The notes under the pieces were generated by a model. The model searched no databases. It saw only the letters and a program-made list of their open reading frames with translations, and was not told the DNA's origin. Of a stretch of 64,000 bases of DNA, positions 52,946 to 62,518 are shown piece after piece. The position numbers and the translations under genes were made by a program. How positions within the stretch are numbered: position 1 is the stretch's first letter; each line of letters opens with the position of its first letter. This DNA is from an uncultured Coriobacteriaceae bacterium. Its GTDB lineage: Bacteria > Actinomycetota > Coriobacteriia > Coriobacteriales > Atopobiaceae. The stretch is from contig CADBYM010000006.1 of NCBI GenBank assembly GCA_902798915.1, positions 1 to 64,000 on the forward strand, read 5' to 3'.

Positions 52946-52987
52946 TAGTAAACTTCCCTTCTACTTGTTGCTGTCCCTGCCGTCCAC

Positions 52988-53527
52988 CTAGGCTTCTTCC
53001 TTATCGAAGGCGCCTTTGATGGGGGCAACGAGCATATGCATGTTGCGACCTTCCATCTTTGGCTTCTGCTCGACCGTGGCATAGGGACGCAGGTCCTCAG
53101 CCAGCCTGTCGAGCACGTTGAGCCCCTGTTCCGGATGCGCCATTTCGCGTCCACGGAACATGATGGTGATCTTTACTCGAGCACCCTTGCGCAGGAATCG
53201 CATGACGTGGTTCTTCTTGGTCTCGTAGTCTCCCACGTCGATCTTTGGACGGAACTTCATCTCCTTGACCTCGACCCGCACCTGCTTCTTGCGTGCTGCC
53301 TTGGCCTTGCGATCCTGTTCGTACTTGTACTTGCTGTAGTCCATGACCTTGCATACGGGTGGCTCTGCGTTCGGAGCAATCTCCACAAGGTCCATGTTCT
53401 GCTCGCGCGCGATGCGCAATGCGTCACGCACGCCAAAGAGACCAAGCTGCGTGCCATCGGCCGCAATGAGTCTGCACGTCCTCGACGTGATCTCTTCGTT
53501 AATACGAGGGCCCTCGTTCCTGGCTAT
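52988..53527 (-). CDS. infC: Translation initiation factor IF-3, ATA start
   Basis: 179 residues if started at ATA 53527, giving the conserved N-terminal domain (GPRINEEITSRTCRLI, GTQLGLFGVRDALRIA) before the C-terminal domain (VCKVMDYSKYKYEQ, KEMKFRPKIDVGDY). GAGGAAGG lies eight bases upstream of the ATA, and a TAG two codons upstream in frame excludes a farther start. The first conventional start (GTG 53431) would cut off the N-terminal ~30 conserved residues. infC is known to use rare start codons (ATT, ATA, ATC) so that IF-3 represses its own translation. Confidence 0.93.
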   Translation of the reverse strand: MARNEGPRINEEITSRTCRLIAADGTQLGLFGVRDALRIAREQNMDLVEIAPNAEPPVCKVMDYSKYKYEQDRKAKAARKKQVRVEVKEMKFRPKIDVGDYETKKNHVMRFLRKGARVKITIMFRGREMAHPEQGLNVLDRLAEDLRPYATVEQKPKMEGRNMHMLVAPIKGAFDKEEA

Positions 53528-53590
53528 CTTCTACACCTTCCTCTCGTTGCGATGCACACATCGCCTTCGTAGCGGCGGTCGCCGCGCCAA

Positions 53591-53625
53591 TAAAAAACTC
53601 CCCGCGCCTAAGCGACACCAGGGAG
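53591..53625 (-). terminator. Attenuator in infC leader
   Basis: On the minus strand CTCCC ... GGGGAG closes a stem-loop followed by TTTTTTA, 65 bases upstream of the infC start. A transcription attenuator in the leader of infC-rpmI-rplT is known from other bacteria (L20 leader), so this is a likely regulatory site. The region 53528-53803 otherwise contains no gene. Confidence 0.6.
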
Positions 53626-53803
53626 ACAATGCCATGCGCACACCCACGCACGGAGACAGGATATTGTCTGACCCGGCAGCAACTCATTGGCGCCACTCAG
53701 GTGGGGACGGCATACGCTATCCCACTTTTGCCTTGAAGATAATAGCGCGTTGGAAAAGATATGGCAAGCGGGTATTGTGGACATAAGGTGAGGTACACTT
53801 CCC

Positions 53804-54406
53804 ATGCAACTATTGGAAGGCAACAAGGGGGCATCAGCTTTGAATGCGAGGAAGACCGTTCTTGCCGCGCTGCTCCTCATCCTTGTTCTTGTGGCAGGCT
53901 GCAAGGAAGAGGTATCACCGCCCACGCCGCCTGCACCGCCCGTCCCCCCCACCGCACGTGTCTCGATTGCGCCACAGGTGCACGAGCTCTCCGCGAGCGT
54001 CGACGAGCGACTTCTCCCCGATGCCTTTGCCCGTTGGTATGACGCATACACTGCTTCGCGCATCATCGAAATCCAGCTCAATGACCGTGAGCCTGTAGAC
54101 TTCGGCTCATGGTCCGCACGCCGCGAGTATGGTGCGGAGGACGCGGCCTCAGACGGTGCCCTCACAGAGTGGGCCGAATCCTACTTTGTCACCCATGACT
54201 GGTCGACTTACGGGCAGGACATCCTCTCCATGCAGCCAGGCGATACGGTGTCGGTCAACGGCCACCAGGTGACGATTCAACGCATCTTCAACTATCCCAA
54301 GGATGGTTACTACGAGGAGATTATGAACCTAGCCGGAGAAGGGATGCTCGTCTTCCAGACCTGCTATCCAGATTCTTCGTTCAACCGCATTGCCTATGGA
54401 AGTTGA
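53804..54406 (+). CDS. Lipoprotein with sortase-like domain
   Basis: 200 residues. Signal peptide and lipobox LVLVAGC, then a Pro-rich linker (PPTPPAPPVPP). The rest resembles a sortase beta barrel: SYFVTHDWSTYGQDILSM with a possible catalytic His, GDTVSVNGHQVTI, and EGMLVFQTCYPDSSFNRIAYG, with Cys and Arg as in TLxTC...R. Sortases are transpeptidases that join surface proteins; a lipid-anchored version this short is unusual. Start may be the ATG at 53804 or a TTG near 53840 behind AAGGGGG. Function inferred only from motif order. Confidence 0.55.
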   Translation: MQLLEGNKGASALNARKTVLAALLLILVLVAGCKEEVSPPTPPAPPVPPTARVSIAPQVHELSASVDERLLPDAFARWYDAYTASRIIEIQLNDREPVDFGSWSARREYGAEDAASDGALTEWAESYFVTHDWSTYGQDILSMQPGDTVSVNGHQVTIQRIFNYPKDGYYEEIMNLAGEGMLVFQTCYPDSSFNRIAYGS

Positions 54407-54444
54407 GAAAGACTTCTGCTATAGTAGTCCATGTGATTTCGCAC

Positions 54445-54529
54445 GCCCGAGTGGCGGAATTGGCAGACGCGGAGGTCTCAAAAACCTTTGTCGAAAGACG
54501 TGTGGGTTCGAGTCCCACCTCGGGCACCA
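54445..54529 (+). tRNA. tRNA-Leu (CAA)
   Basis: Acceptor GCCCGAG/CTCGGGC, anticodon loop CTCAAAA (anticodon CAA), long variable arm as expected for tRNA-Leu, T-arm TGGGTTCGAGTCCCA, encoded CCA. Confidence 0.96.
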
Positions 54530-54543
54530 AGCGCTTTGTGAGG

Positions 54544-54577
54544 GACCCTGCCGATGTGGTCGTCAGGGTCTTTTTTG
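54544..54577 (+). terminator. Terminator after tRNA-Leu
   Basis: GACCCTG ... CAGGGTC stem and six T. It ends 10 bases before the convergent MBL gene stop. Confidence 0.85.
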
Positions 54578-54586
54578 TTGACTCGA

Positions 54587-55216
54587 CTATTGCAACCAAG
54601 GGTTAGTGGCAAGCTCGCACTCCATGGTAGTGGCAGGGCCATGCCCACAAAGCAACGCGGTGTGAGGCGGAATGAGCATCTTGAGCCGAGACAACGTCTG
54701 CGCCATGACCCGCGGGTCGCCGCCAACGAGATCGGTCCGTCCACACGAGCCGGCAAAGAGCGTGTCTCCCACAAATGCGTAGTCATCACACAACAGCACG
54801 ATGCCGCCTTCGGTATGCCCCGGAGCGTCTACAACACGTAACTCCACACTTCCCACACGAACCACGTCGCCCTCAGAAAGCAATCGATCGGGAGCGGGGG
54901 CATCCTTAAGTCCGCCCGAGCGCACATCAAAGACGTGGGAGGAGAGCTCGAGCGCATGTTGCGCACGCTCAGCATCGCCCACAGAAATTGCGAAGGGGGC
55001 ACCGGTCGCCGCCTTGAGGGCATGCACTCCACCCACATGGTCGTGGTGGCCATGTGTCGCCACGATGCCCACGACGTTGACGTCGCGAAGCGCCTCTGCA
55101 ATGCGCGCTCCGTCCGCGCCCGGATCCACTACCAAGCACTCACCCTCGCTCACCAAGGCATAGCAGTTCGTAGAGAGGTTTCCCACGACGAACTGTCGAA
55201 TTCCATCCCTCACCAT
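54587..55216 (-). CDS. MBL-fold hydrolase (glyoxalase II-like)
   Basis: 209 residues. Metal site THGHHDHVGG (HxHxDH), then DAPGHTEGG, FVGDTLFAGSCGRTD and CGHGPATT, i.e. the full metal-ligand set of hydroxyacylglutathione-hydrolase-like proteins. Substrate unknown since such actinobacteria usually lack glutathione. Starts one base after the rel stop, so co-transcribed. Confidence 0.9.
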   Translation of the reverse strand: MVRDGIRQFVVGNLSTNCYALVSEGECLVVDPGADGARIAEALRDVNVVGIVATHGHHDHVGGVHALKAATGAPFAISVGDAERAQHALELSSHVFDVRSGGLKDAPAPDRLLSEGDVVRVGSVELRVVDAPGHTEGGIVLLCDDYAFVGDTLFAGSCGRTDLVGGDPRVMAQTLSRLKMLIPPHTALLCGHGPATTMECELATNPWLQ

Positions 55217-55217
55217 G

Positions 55218-57560
55218 TTACCCCCTCCTCTTCATTTGGCCCGCACCCTCCCCGGGCATGAGACGGCGCGCATCAAATACCGACGGAACCCGGCTGATGG
55301 ACGAGAGGAGCGTATCGAGGAGGTTCGCGTCGCTGATGGCCACCAAGAACCGCAAGCGCGCAACGCCCTCGCGTGTGATTGAGGTGGAGGCGGCAAGAAT
55401 GTTCGCCCCCGCATCAGTGACCGCGATGGTTATGTCCTTCAACAGCCCCATGCGATCCGACGCCTCGATGACAATCTCCACATTGAATTCGGTCGCGCCG
55501 GAAGCATCCCACTCCACCTCAATGAGACGCTCGGGATTGAGCATCAGACCCTTCACATTGGGACAGCTGATGCGATGCACCGAGACGCCACGACCACGCG
55601 TTATGAACCCGACGATGTCGTCACCGGCAACGGGATTGCAACAGTGCGCGAGGTGCACCAGTAGGTCTGGGTCGCCCTTAACCACCACGCCACAGCTCGA
55701 TCGCTTCTTGTTGTGCTTCGTCGCCGGCGTGCGCGCCACGCGAAGATGCTGCTCGCCATCCTGCATCAGCGCGTTTGTCTGACGCTCCTCAGCCTCCTTG
55801 CGTGCTTGGGCCAGTTGCTCGGGCGAGCCTGCCTCCAACACAGCCTGGATGCGATTTGCGACCTGCTTGACAGATGACTTGCCCAAGTGTATCGATTGGA
55901 ACAACCGCTCCGGCGTCCGCGCGTCAAATTGGGCGAGCACCTGGTCGATGGCGCGCGTGGTTCGTTTGGTCGATATGCCATAGCCGCGCTTGCGCAGCTC
56001 ACGGGCAAGCTCAGCGCGTCCCTGCTCCGCATCGTCTGCCTTGCTCATCGTGGCAAAGTACTTGCGTACCTTCGAGCGCGCTGACGGTGTGACGACGATG
56101 TTCATCCAGTCGCGCGAAGGCCGGGCGTTCTTGTTGGTAAGCACCTCTACACGATCACCCATCTGCAGATGATACGTGAGCGGGACCACTGACCCATTGA
56201 CCTTGGCTCCCACGCAGTGGTTGCCCACCTCGGTGTGGACGGCGTAGGCGAAGTCGAGCGGCGTCGACTCGCGACGTAGGCTCATGACCTCGCCCTTGGG
56301 CGTGAAGACGAATATCTCTCCCTCAAAGAGGTCCACACGCAGGCTGTTGAGGAACTCGTGCGGGTCGTTGAGCTCGTCCTCGCCCACCCAGTCAAGGCTC
56401 CTGCGGATGTGATTGATGGTCGAGTCTATGTTTCGGTCGTCCTTGGACATCTTGCCCTGAGACCCACCCGTCTTTTTGTACAGCCAATGTGCCGCAACGC
56501 CATACTCTGCGTGTTCGTGCATTTCTGCCGTACGAATCTGGACCTCGATGGGCCGGGCGTCTGGCCCGATGACGGTAGTGTGAAGCGACTGGTACAGGTT
56601 GGCCTTGGGCGTCGCGATGTAGTCCTTGAAGCGACCCGGCAGCGGATGCCACAAAGAATGGACGGCGCCGAGCACCGTATAGCATTCCTCGACCGTGCTG
56701 GTAATCACCCGCAGCGCGATGAGGTCGTAAATGTCGGTGAATTCCATGCCCCTGCGCTGCATCTTCTGATAGATGGACCAAAGGTGCTTGGGACGCCCCG
56801 TAATCTGAAACGTGCCCACGCCCACGCGCTGGAGCTCGTCCGAGAGCGTCTTTATCGCCTCGTCGGCATCCCGCTCGCGTTGCGCACGCGAGTCCTGCAC
56901 CATTCGTGCGATGCGCTCGTACTCCTCGGGCTCCAAGTAAAAGAAAGCGAGGTCCTCGAGCTCCCACTTGATGGAGGAGATGCCGAGGCGGTCTGCCAGC
57001 GGTGCATAGACATCCATCGTCTCGCGCGACTTGAACTCCCGTTTGTAGGGTGGGAGTGCCGCAAGAGTGCGCATGTTATGGAGGCGGTCGGCTATCTTTA
57101 TGATTACCACGCGAATGTCCTTCGACATAGCGAGCACCATCTTGCGTAGGTTGAGGGCCTGCTTCTCGTCCATGTTCGAGACCTGGATGTTGGTGAGCTT
57201 CGTCACTCCATCCACAAGCTCGGCAACCGTGCCACCGAACCGTTCCGTGAGGTCATCAAGCGTGGCAGTCGTGTCTTCAACCGTGTCGTGAAGCAAGGCC
57301 GCACACACGGTATCCGCATCCATGTGGAGCTCCTTCGCCAAGATGAGGGCAACCTCCACGGGATGATTTATGTAGGGCTCCCCAGAACGGCGGCGCTGAG
57401 CACGATGAAACTCTGCGGCAAAGCGATAGGCACGCTCGGTCTTCTCACAGCCCTCTGAGTCCAAGTAGCTTGCGCATGCCGTTTGCAAGAGCCGATAGTT
57501 GTCTGCACCGGGGATATCGTAATCCATTCCCTGCGAAACTCGCGTCTCCCTCACTCTCAT
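55218..57560 (-). CDS. rel: Bifunctional (p)ppGpp synthetase/hydrolase
   Basis: 780 residues, full-length Rel. HD hydrolase domain with intact LLHDTVEDT, synthetase domain (YDLIALRVI ... LPGRFKDYIATPKANLYQSLHTTV), TGS (FAYAVHTEVGNHCVGAKVNG), and C-terminal ACT (NVEIVIEASDRMGLL). It makes and degrades ppGpp in the stringent response. The first Met could be the internal one at residue 12 (MDYDIPG). Confidence 0.97.
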   Translation of the reverse strand: MRVRETRVSQGMDYDIPGADNYRLLQTACASYLDSEGCEKTERAYRFAAEFHRAQRRRSGEPYINHPVEVALILAKELHMDADTVCAALLHDTVEDTTATLDDLTERFGGTVAELVDGVTKLTNIQVSNMDEKQALNLRKMVLAMSKDIRVVIIKIADRLHNMRTLAALPPYKREFKSRETMDVYAPLADRLGISSIKWELEDLAFFYLEPEEYERIARMVQDSRAQRERDADEAIKTLSDELQRVGVGTFQITGRPKHLWSIYQKMQRRGMEFTDIYDLIALRVITSTVEECYTVLGAVHSLWHPLPGRFKDYIATPKANLYQSLHTTVIGPDARPIEVQIRTAEMHEHAEYGVAAHWLYKKTGGSQGKMSKDDRNIDSTINHIRRSLDWVGEDELNDPHEFLNSLRVDLFEGEIFVFTPKGEVMSLRRESTPLDFAYAVHTEVGNHCVGAKVNGSVVPLTYHLQMGDRVEVLTNKNARPSRDWMNIVVTPSARSKVRKYFATMSKADDAEQGRAELARELRKRGYGISTKRTTRAIDQVLAQFDARTPERLFQSIHLGKSSVKQVANRIQAVLEAGSPEQLAQARKEAEERQTNALMQDGEQHLRVARTPATKHNKKRSSCGVVVKGDPDLLVHLAHCCNPVAGDDIVGFITRGRGVSVHRISCPNVKGLMLNPERLIEVEWDASGATEFNVEIVIEASDRMGLLKDITIAVTDAGANILAASTSITREGVARLRFLVAISDANLLDTLLSSISRVPSVFDARRLMPGEGAGQMKRRG

Positions 57561-57578
57561 GCGCCCGGCTCCCCTCTC

Positions 57579-60500
57579 TTATCCGTCCACAATCTTGCCG
57601 AAAGCTGGAACAATGGGCCTGTTGATGCGACAGAGCATCTCATGCGCCGTTGCGGAAAGCACCCAGTCACGGAAGCGGGTGAACTCCCTCACCGAACGCA
57701 TACCCTCACAGTAGCGTATGGACCTTTGCAAGTCCGCATGTGCGGGGCGATCATTCAACCGGAGGCGTCGACCTTCCCCAAAGCCCTCAATGTCCAAGAA
57801 GCCGAGTTCGTCAAATACCGCGATTCCCGCAGCAACGGTCGCACTGTCAAGCTGCACGGACCGATCGTGATACAACACCTTTTGGGCCAAGTCCTCATCC
57901 CCGATGCTCACCAATTGCCCTCCCGCGAGATTCGCCTCGTGTCGCAGGACGCGATACAGTGCCACCAAGTCAGATCGGGCGGGAGCTGCGGAGGAAAGCA
58001 GGGATTCGTTGATGTGAGCGTCATGGCTTCCGAAGAGCAGATGAATCTGCGCGGGACGCCCATCTCTGCCCGCCCTACCGCTCATCTGGTTGAACTCCGT
58101 AGCCCCAAACGGCATGTGGTACAGCACCACGTCACGTATGCCCGGCAGGTTGACTCCCTCGCCAAAGGCACTTGTCGCTATGATGCAGCACAAGCGACCA
58201 TCACGAAACGCACGCTCGATCCTCGAGCGGTGATCCCTCGAGAGGCCCGCATGGTAGAACGAAATGCGTTCGCCAATCTCGGGGTTGCGCGAACGCAGGG
58301 AACGCGCAAGCATCACGGACTGGTTTCGTGAGTTCACATAGACGACGCACTTCTGGCCGGAAGCAACAATCGAGGCAAGGTAGTACTCCCGCTCGTGTAG
58401 CTCGCGTTGGTCGTCAATCGATAGATTCGGGCGCATGGTGCGGTCGACGATCACATCCTCGTCTCGTATGGAGAGAAGGCGGCAAATCTCGCGTGCGATG
58501 GGCGTCGAAGCCGTTGCCGTGACGGCAAGCGCCACGGGATTGCCCAGGTCATCCAGAATGCGACCCAGCTCTTCGTACGCCTCGCGGTTGCCAGACTTCG
58601 CCGCGCCCGCATGGTGCGCCTCGTCAACAACAACAAATCCAACCCTACCAGACTCCGCAAACCGGTTCGTGTGTATGGCCAAGAACTCCGGAGTGGTGAG
58701 CACGACATCTACCGCTCCGCTCCGTAGGGCGTCAAATACTTCCGTACGCTCTTGCGCGCTTGACTCACCCGTCAGCACGCGCACCGAGACGCCAAGTTCA
58801 GCCAAGTCCTCCGTTAGATGGAACGCCTGATCGGAGACCAGCGCCCTAAGGGGGAAGACAAAGACGCTCGCACGGCCCTGCGAGAGAGCAAGACGCGCCG
58901 CATGTATGTGGAAGATGAGCGACTTCCCCCGGCCCGTCGCCATCACACAGAACGTCGAGCGACCTTCCGCTAGACGCGCAAGTGCCTCTTCCTGTGCCGG
59001 GAGAAGCGAGGAGGAGCCGATGAGCTGCGACCGAAGACGGTCTGTGAGCCGCCGCAGCTCCATCCGAGCGCACTTCTCACTCGGATTCGCAGGATTCGCC
59101 TGGCGCTGCGATACGCCGCCTACCTGAAGCGTCTTCGACACACGACGAGTCGGCTTCGACACGTATTTGTCGACCGTGGCGTCGTCTCTGTAGAGGATGT
59201 CGCGCACCATGAGCTTCGCCTGCGTCCTGCCTTGCCAAGTCTCGCTCACCGCATCGACGACGAGGTCCACGAGACCCTCGCAGGCATACGCCTTGCTCAT
59301 GTTGGGGGTTCTGAACATGATGGCTGGAATCGAGCTCGCACCATCCGAGGCAACAAAGCGCAGGTGGTTGGCATCATAGCCAACGCGTGCCCGGTTGCGC
59401 ATGTAGACACCGCACACGCCGACGAGGGGCCGCTTGTTCCCCTGGCCAAAGGGCTGGAGCAACTCTAGCGACTGGATGTCCGACAGGCTCAGCTCGTCGA
59501 GCGAGGCAATTGCCGTAACCTCGCCCTTATCCTCGAACTGGTCCTCGGGTAACTCGGCCATAACCTGCTGTAACCGTTTACGGAACTCGTCGATGCGACT
59601 CTCCTCACAGGTGACGCCAACCGCACCCGCATGACCACCAAAGCGCACCAAGACGTCCGAGCATTGCTCGACGGCATGGAACAGGTCGACCGAACCCACA
59701 CTGCGACCAGAACCGCGTGCAATGCCATCACTGATGGTGAAGATTATGGCAGGTACGTGATATATGCTCACGATCCTGCTGGCCACGATGCCTTTGACGC
59801 CCTCGTGCCAGCCCTCCCCGGCCAGAACGATTACGCGCTCGCCGCCGTAGGACTTGCGGACCACGGCTATAGCCTCGTCGGAGAGCTTCGCCTCGGACTC
59901 CCTGCGCTCCGTGTTGATGCGTTCCAATGAGGCCGCAAGCAGCGCGGCTTGCGCCGGGTCATCCGAGATGAGCAAATCAAAGGCGGCATCGGTGCTGCCC
60001 ATGCGCCCGGCCGCATTCAGACGAGGAATGAGCGAGAAGGGCAGATTGTCTGACGTCACTTGCGTAAGGTCGCACTTGGCCGTAGCGGCGAGAGCGACGA
60101 TGCCCGGGCGCGTCGAGTTGCGCATTCGGGCAATCCCCTCCGCTACGAGCGAGCGATTCTCGCCCTGAAGGATCATCATGTCGGAAATGGTACCCAGGGC
60201 AGCGAGGTCCACATATGACTGCCACAGGTCAGGCTTTCCAAGACGACTTCCGAGGACACAAACGAGCTTGAGTGCGACACCGGCACCTGCCAACTCACGC
60301 GAAGCACAATCGTCCGAAATCTTGGGATCTGTAACGGGAACACCCTGAGGCACGAGGTCACCCAGTTCGTGATGGTCGGTTATCACCACGTCAATGCCCT
60401 GCTCAAGCAGCCATGGCACCTCGTTTGCCGCCGCGATGCCATTGTCCACCGTCACAATGAGCTGTGGGTTGCTCTCCGAGATCACCCGATTCAGCGCCTC

Positions 60501-60890
60501 GCGGGAGAGTCCGTAGCCCTCCCCGAAGCGATGCGGGATGAAGGGATGCGCATTTGCGCCAAACTCCCTCAATGCCAAGGTAAGCAGACACGTTGAGGTC
60601 ATTCCATCGACGTCAAAGTCACCGAAGACAGCGATGCGTTCTCCATCCCTGATCGCACGCTCTACCCGATCTGCGACCACCTCCATACCGGGTATTTCGA
60701 GAGGATCGACCCAGTCACGCTCCAGTGACGGCGCAAGATAGCGCCGTGCCTCATCAAGATCACACACCCCTCGTGCACACAATACGCGTGCCACGAGGGG
60801 CGGGATTCCAAGCTCCTCGCACAGCACTCGTTCAGACTCCCCATTGCAAGGAAGCACTTCCCATCGTTTGCTGTCGAGAAGCCCGCTCAT
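57579..60890 (-). CDS. recJ: RecJ exonuclease fused to RecQ-like DEAD/DEAH helicase
   Basis: 1103 residues from ATG 60890 (GGGGGT upstream). Residues 1-~560 are RecJ: DHH motifs FGDFDVDGMTS, VTVDNGIA, VITDHHELGD, then GAGVALKL, and DHHA1 with VRFGGHAGAVG. From about residue 575 a superfamily-2 helicase follows: MATGRGKSLIFH (Walker A about 652), VVVDEAHHAG (about 755), SAFGEGVNLPGI and QMSGRAGRDGRPA. RecJ degrades 5' single strands while RecQ unwinds; in Escherichia coli these are separate proteins acting together. Here they are one chain. The final ~100 residues carry no recognised motif. Confidence 0.93.
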   Translation of the reverse strand: MSGLLDSKRWEVLPCNGESERVLCEELGIPPLVARVLCARGVCDLDEARRYLAPSLERDWVDPLEIPGMEVVADRVERAIRDGERIAVFGDFDVDGMTSTCLLTLALREFGANAHPFIPHRFGEGYGLSREALNRVISESNPQLIVTVDNGIAAANEVPWLLEQGIDVVITDHHELGDLVPQGVPVTDPKISDDCASRELAGAGVALKLVCVLGSRLGKPDLWQSYVDLAALGTISDMMILQGENRSLVAEGIARMRNSTRPGIVALAATAKCDLTQVTSDNLPFSLIPRLNAAGRMGSTDAAFDLLISDDPAQAALLAASLERINTERRESEAKLSDEAIAVVRKSYGGERVIVLAGEGWHEGVKGIVASRIVSIYHVPAIIFTISDGIARGSGRSVGSVDLFHAVEQCSDVLVRFGGHAGAVGVTCEESRIDEFRKRLQQVMAELPEDQFEDKGEVTAIASLDELSLSDIQSLELLQPFGQGNKRPLVGVCGVYMRNRARVGYDANHLRFVASDGASSIPAIMFRTPNMSKAYACEGLVDLVVDAVSETWQGRTQAKLMVRDILYRDDATVDKYVSKPTRRVSKTLQVGGVSQRQANPANPSEKCARMELRRLTDRLRSQLIGSSSLLPAQEEALARLAEGRSTFCVMATGRGKSLIFHIHAARLALSQGRASVFVFPLRALVSDQAFHLTEDLAELGVSVRVLTGESSAQERTEVFDALRSGAVDVVLTTPEFLAIHTNRFAESGRVGFVVVDEAHHAGAAKSGNREAYEELGRILDDLGNPVALAVTATASTPIAREICRLLSIRDEDVIVDRTMRPNLSIDDQRELHEREYYLASIVASGQKCVVYVNSRNQSVMLARSLRSRNPEIGERISFYHAGLSRDHRSRIERAFRDGRLCCIIATSAFGEGVNLPGIRDVVLYHMPFGATEFNQMSGRAGRDGRPAQIHLLFGSHDAHINESLLSSAAPARSDLVALYRVLRHEANLAGGQLVSIGDEDLAQKVLYHDRSVQLDSATVAAGIAVFDELGFLDIEGFGEGRRLRLNDRPAHADLQRSIRYCEGMRSVREFTRFRDWVLSATAHEMLCRINRPIVPAFGKIVDG

Positions 60891-60901
60891 GTAACCCCCG
60901 C

Positions 60902-62338
60902 TTAGGATGCTTCGGCCGTTGTCGACGGAGCAGTCGCCACATCCGTCGCGATGCCCCAAGATGTCGCATCCTTCTGCATGGCACCTGTTGCCAAGACGCG
61001 CAGAAGCGGTCCCTCAAAGACCAGAATGGCAACGGTACTCGCAATGAGACCGAGCAACACGGAAAGGCCGATCTCGCGCAACAGGGGCATGGGAAGGAAG
61101 AGGAAGACTATGGAGACAACGCCAACGCACGCCACGGGAAGGGCAAACGGCTTCAGGACCGCCGAGACGGCGCTAAGCGATGAACCGCGCACGCTCTTCC
61201 CCGCTTTGGCAAGCGAGAGGAACTTGTCGGCGACGAGCCATGAGGCGCAGACGCCGCAGCCACACGTGAGTCCCCCGCAGACCAAGGTCGTGATGGTGAG
61301 CACGAATACCTCGATGCGCGACGTCACGGCCATGAGGCCGAGCATCAGGATGGCAAGCACCAGCTCGGTGGCAAGGACGACGAGCCCCGTCTTGCGCATC
61401 CTGAGGTAGGCGACAATGCCGATCGCAAGCGCAGCGACAGCTGCGCCTATCGCGATGCCGCGAACCGTTGCCTCGCCCGCAAGCGGACCAATGTCCTGGG
61501 AATCGGAGAGCTTGAGGCTGGTAGAGAGCTGTTTGGACTCGAGGACCGCCTTCAGCGCGCCGGCCTCCTCCTGCGTGAACCCACCCGAGATGGAAACCTG
61601 ACCACCCTCGATGCGCTCCGAAACGCCCGGGGCAGATATGATGTTGCCGTCAACCACGATGGCGATCGCGCCGTTGTCCTCGGCAAGTTCCTCGGTGACG
61701 TCAGCGAAGGTCTTCGCACCTTCCTCGTCAAAGGTAATCGTCACCGCATATACCCCATCGCTCACCATGACGGTTTGGCACGAGGTCACATTCTCGTTCG
61801 TGAGAAACGGCGTATAGGTGCCCTCTTTGAGCACGGCATCCTTGGCCCCAGCGTTAAGCAGCGCCAGCGCATCCGCATCGCCGATCTCGTCCACGCGAAC
61901 GAACTCAAGGACGCCAGCGCCACCAACCGACTCGGCGATACGCTTGCCGTCAACATTCCACGGTAACTTGATGACCACGGAATCGTCACCAGAAGGCTCC
62001 ACCGCATACTCAGAGAGTCCCACGGCACCCAGTCGGCCATTAATGATAGAGACCGCAGCTCCTTGCTCCTCGGGGCTAAGTCCCTTATCTGCCTTCATGG
62101 TCTGTGCCGTGCCCCCCTTGAACCACAGGCCACGTGCGATTCGTTCCTGTACGGGCATCGCAAAGACGATGCTGGCGACACTACACACCAGCACGAACGC
62201 GATGACCGCCATACGCCGACGACGGTCGGCGGCAGTGCGCTTACCACGGTCCTGAGACGAGCGTCTACCCGTCCCCTCAGCCTCATTCCAGCCTGCGACA
62301 CCCGTCTTTCGGGTCGAGGCCTCATTGCTTCGAGCCAT
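60902..62338 (-). CDS. SecD/SecF-like translocase subunit
   Basis: 478 residues. A Ser/Arg-rich N-terminal tail precedes one membrane helix, then a SecD-like P1 extracytoplasmic domain (GGTAQTMKAD, INGRLGAVGLSEYAV, GNIISAPGVSERI), and six C-terminal helices (GIAIGAAVAALAIGIVAYL, LAILMLGLMAV). Uses proton motive force to help Sec export. Shorter than typical SecD (about 530-620) and the fourth and fifth helices are diverged; SecF is not in the window downstream. Ends 11 bases before recJ. Confidence 0.85.
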   Translation of the reverse strand: MARSNEASTRKTGVAGWNEAEGTGRRSSQDRGKRTAADRRRRMAVIAFVLVCSVASIVFAMPVQERIARGLWFKGGTAQTMKADKGLSPEEQGAAVSIINGRLGAVGLSEYAVEPSGDDSVVIKLPWNVDGKRIAESVGGAGVLEFVRVDEIGDADALALLNAGAKDAVLKEGTYTPFLTNENVTSCQTVMVSDGVYAVTITFDEEGAKTFADVTEELAEDNGAIAIVVDGNIISAPGVSERIEGGQVSISGGFTQEEAGALKAVLESKQLSTSLKLSDSQDIGPLAGEATVRGIAIGAAVAALAIGIVAYLRMRKTGLVVLATELVLAILMLGLMAVTSRIEVFVLTITTLVCGGLTCGCGVCASWLVADKFLSLAKAGKSVRGSSLSAVSAVLKPFALPVACVGVVSIVFLFLPMPLLREIGLSVLLGLIASTVAILVFEGPLLRVLATGAMQKDATSWGIATDVATAPSTTAEAS

Positions 62339-62518
62339 TGCAGTCCCTCTTTCGCATACAATAGTCCCTCATATGAGTAACTTATGGAGTTTAGCATGCG
62401 TAGCATGGAAGACACAAGTGCCATTTCGTAAGCCTACATTTTGAGGCGCCTCTATGTGGTTGCCCCCATGGGTAGTGTGTGGAGGACCCGCAACCAGAAC
62501 CCATGGCGCACGGTCTCA

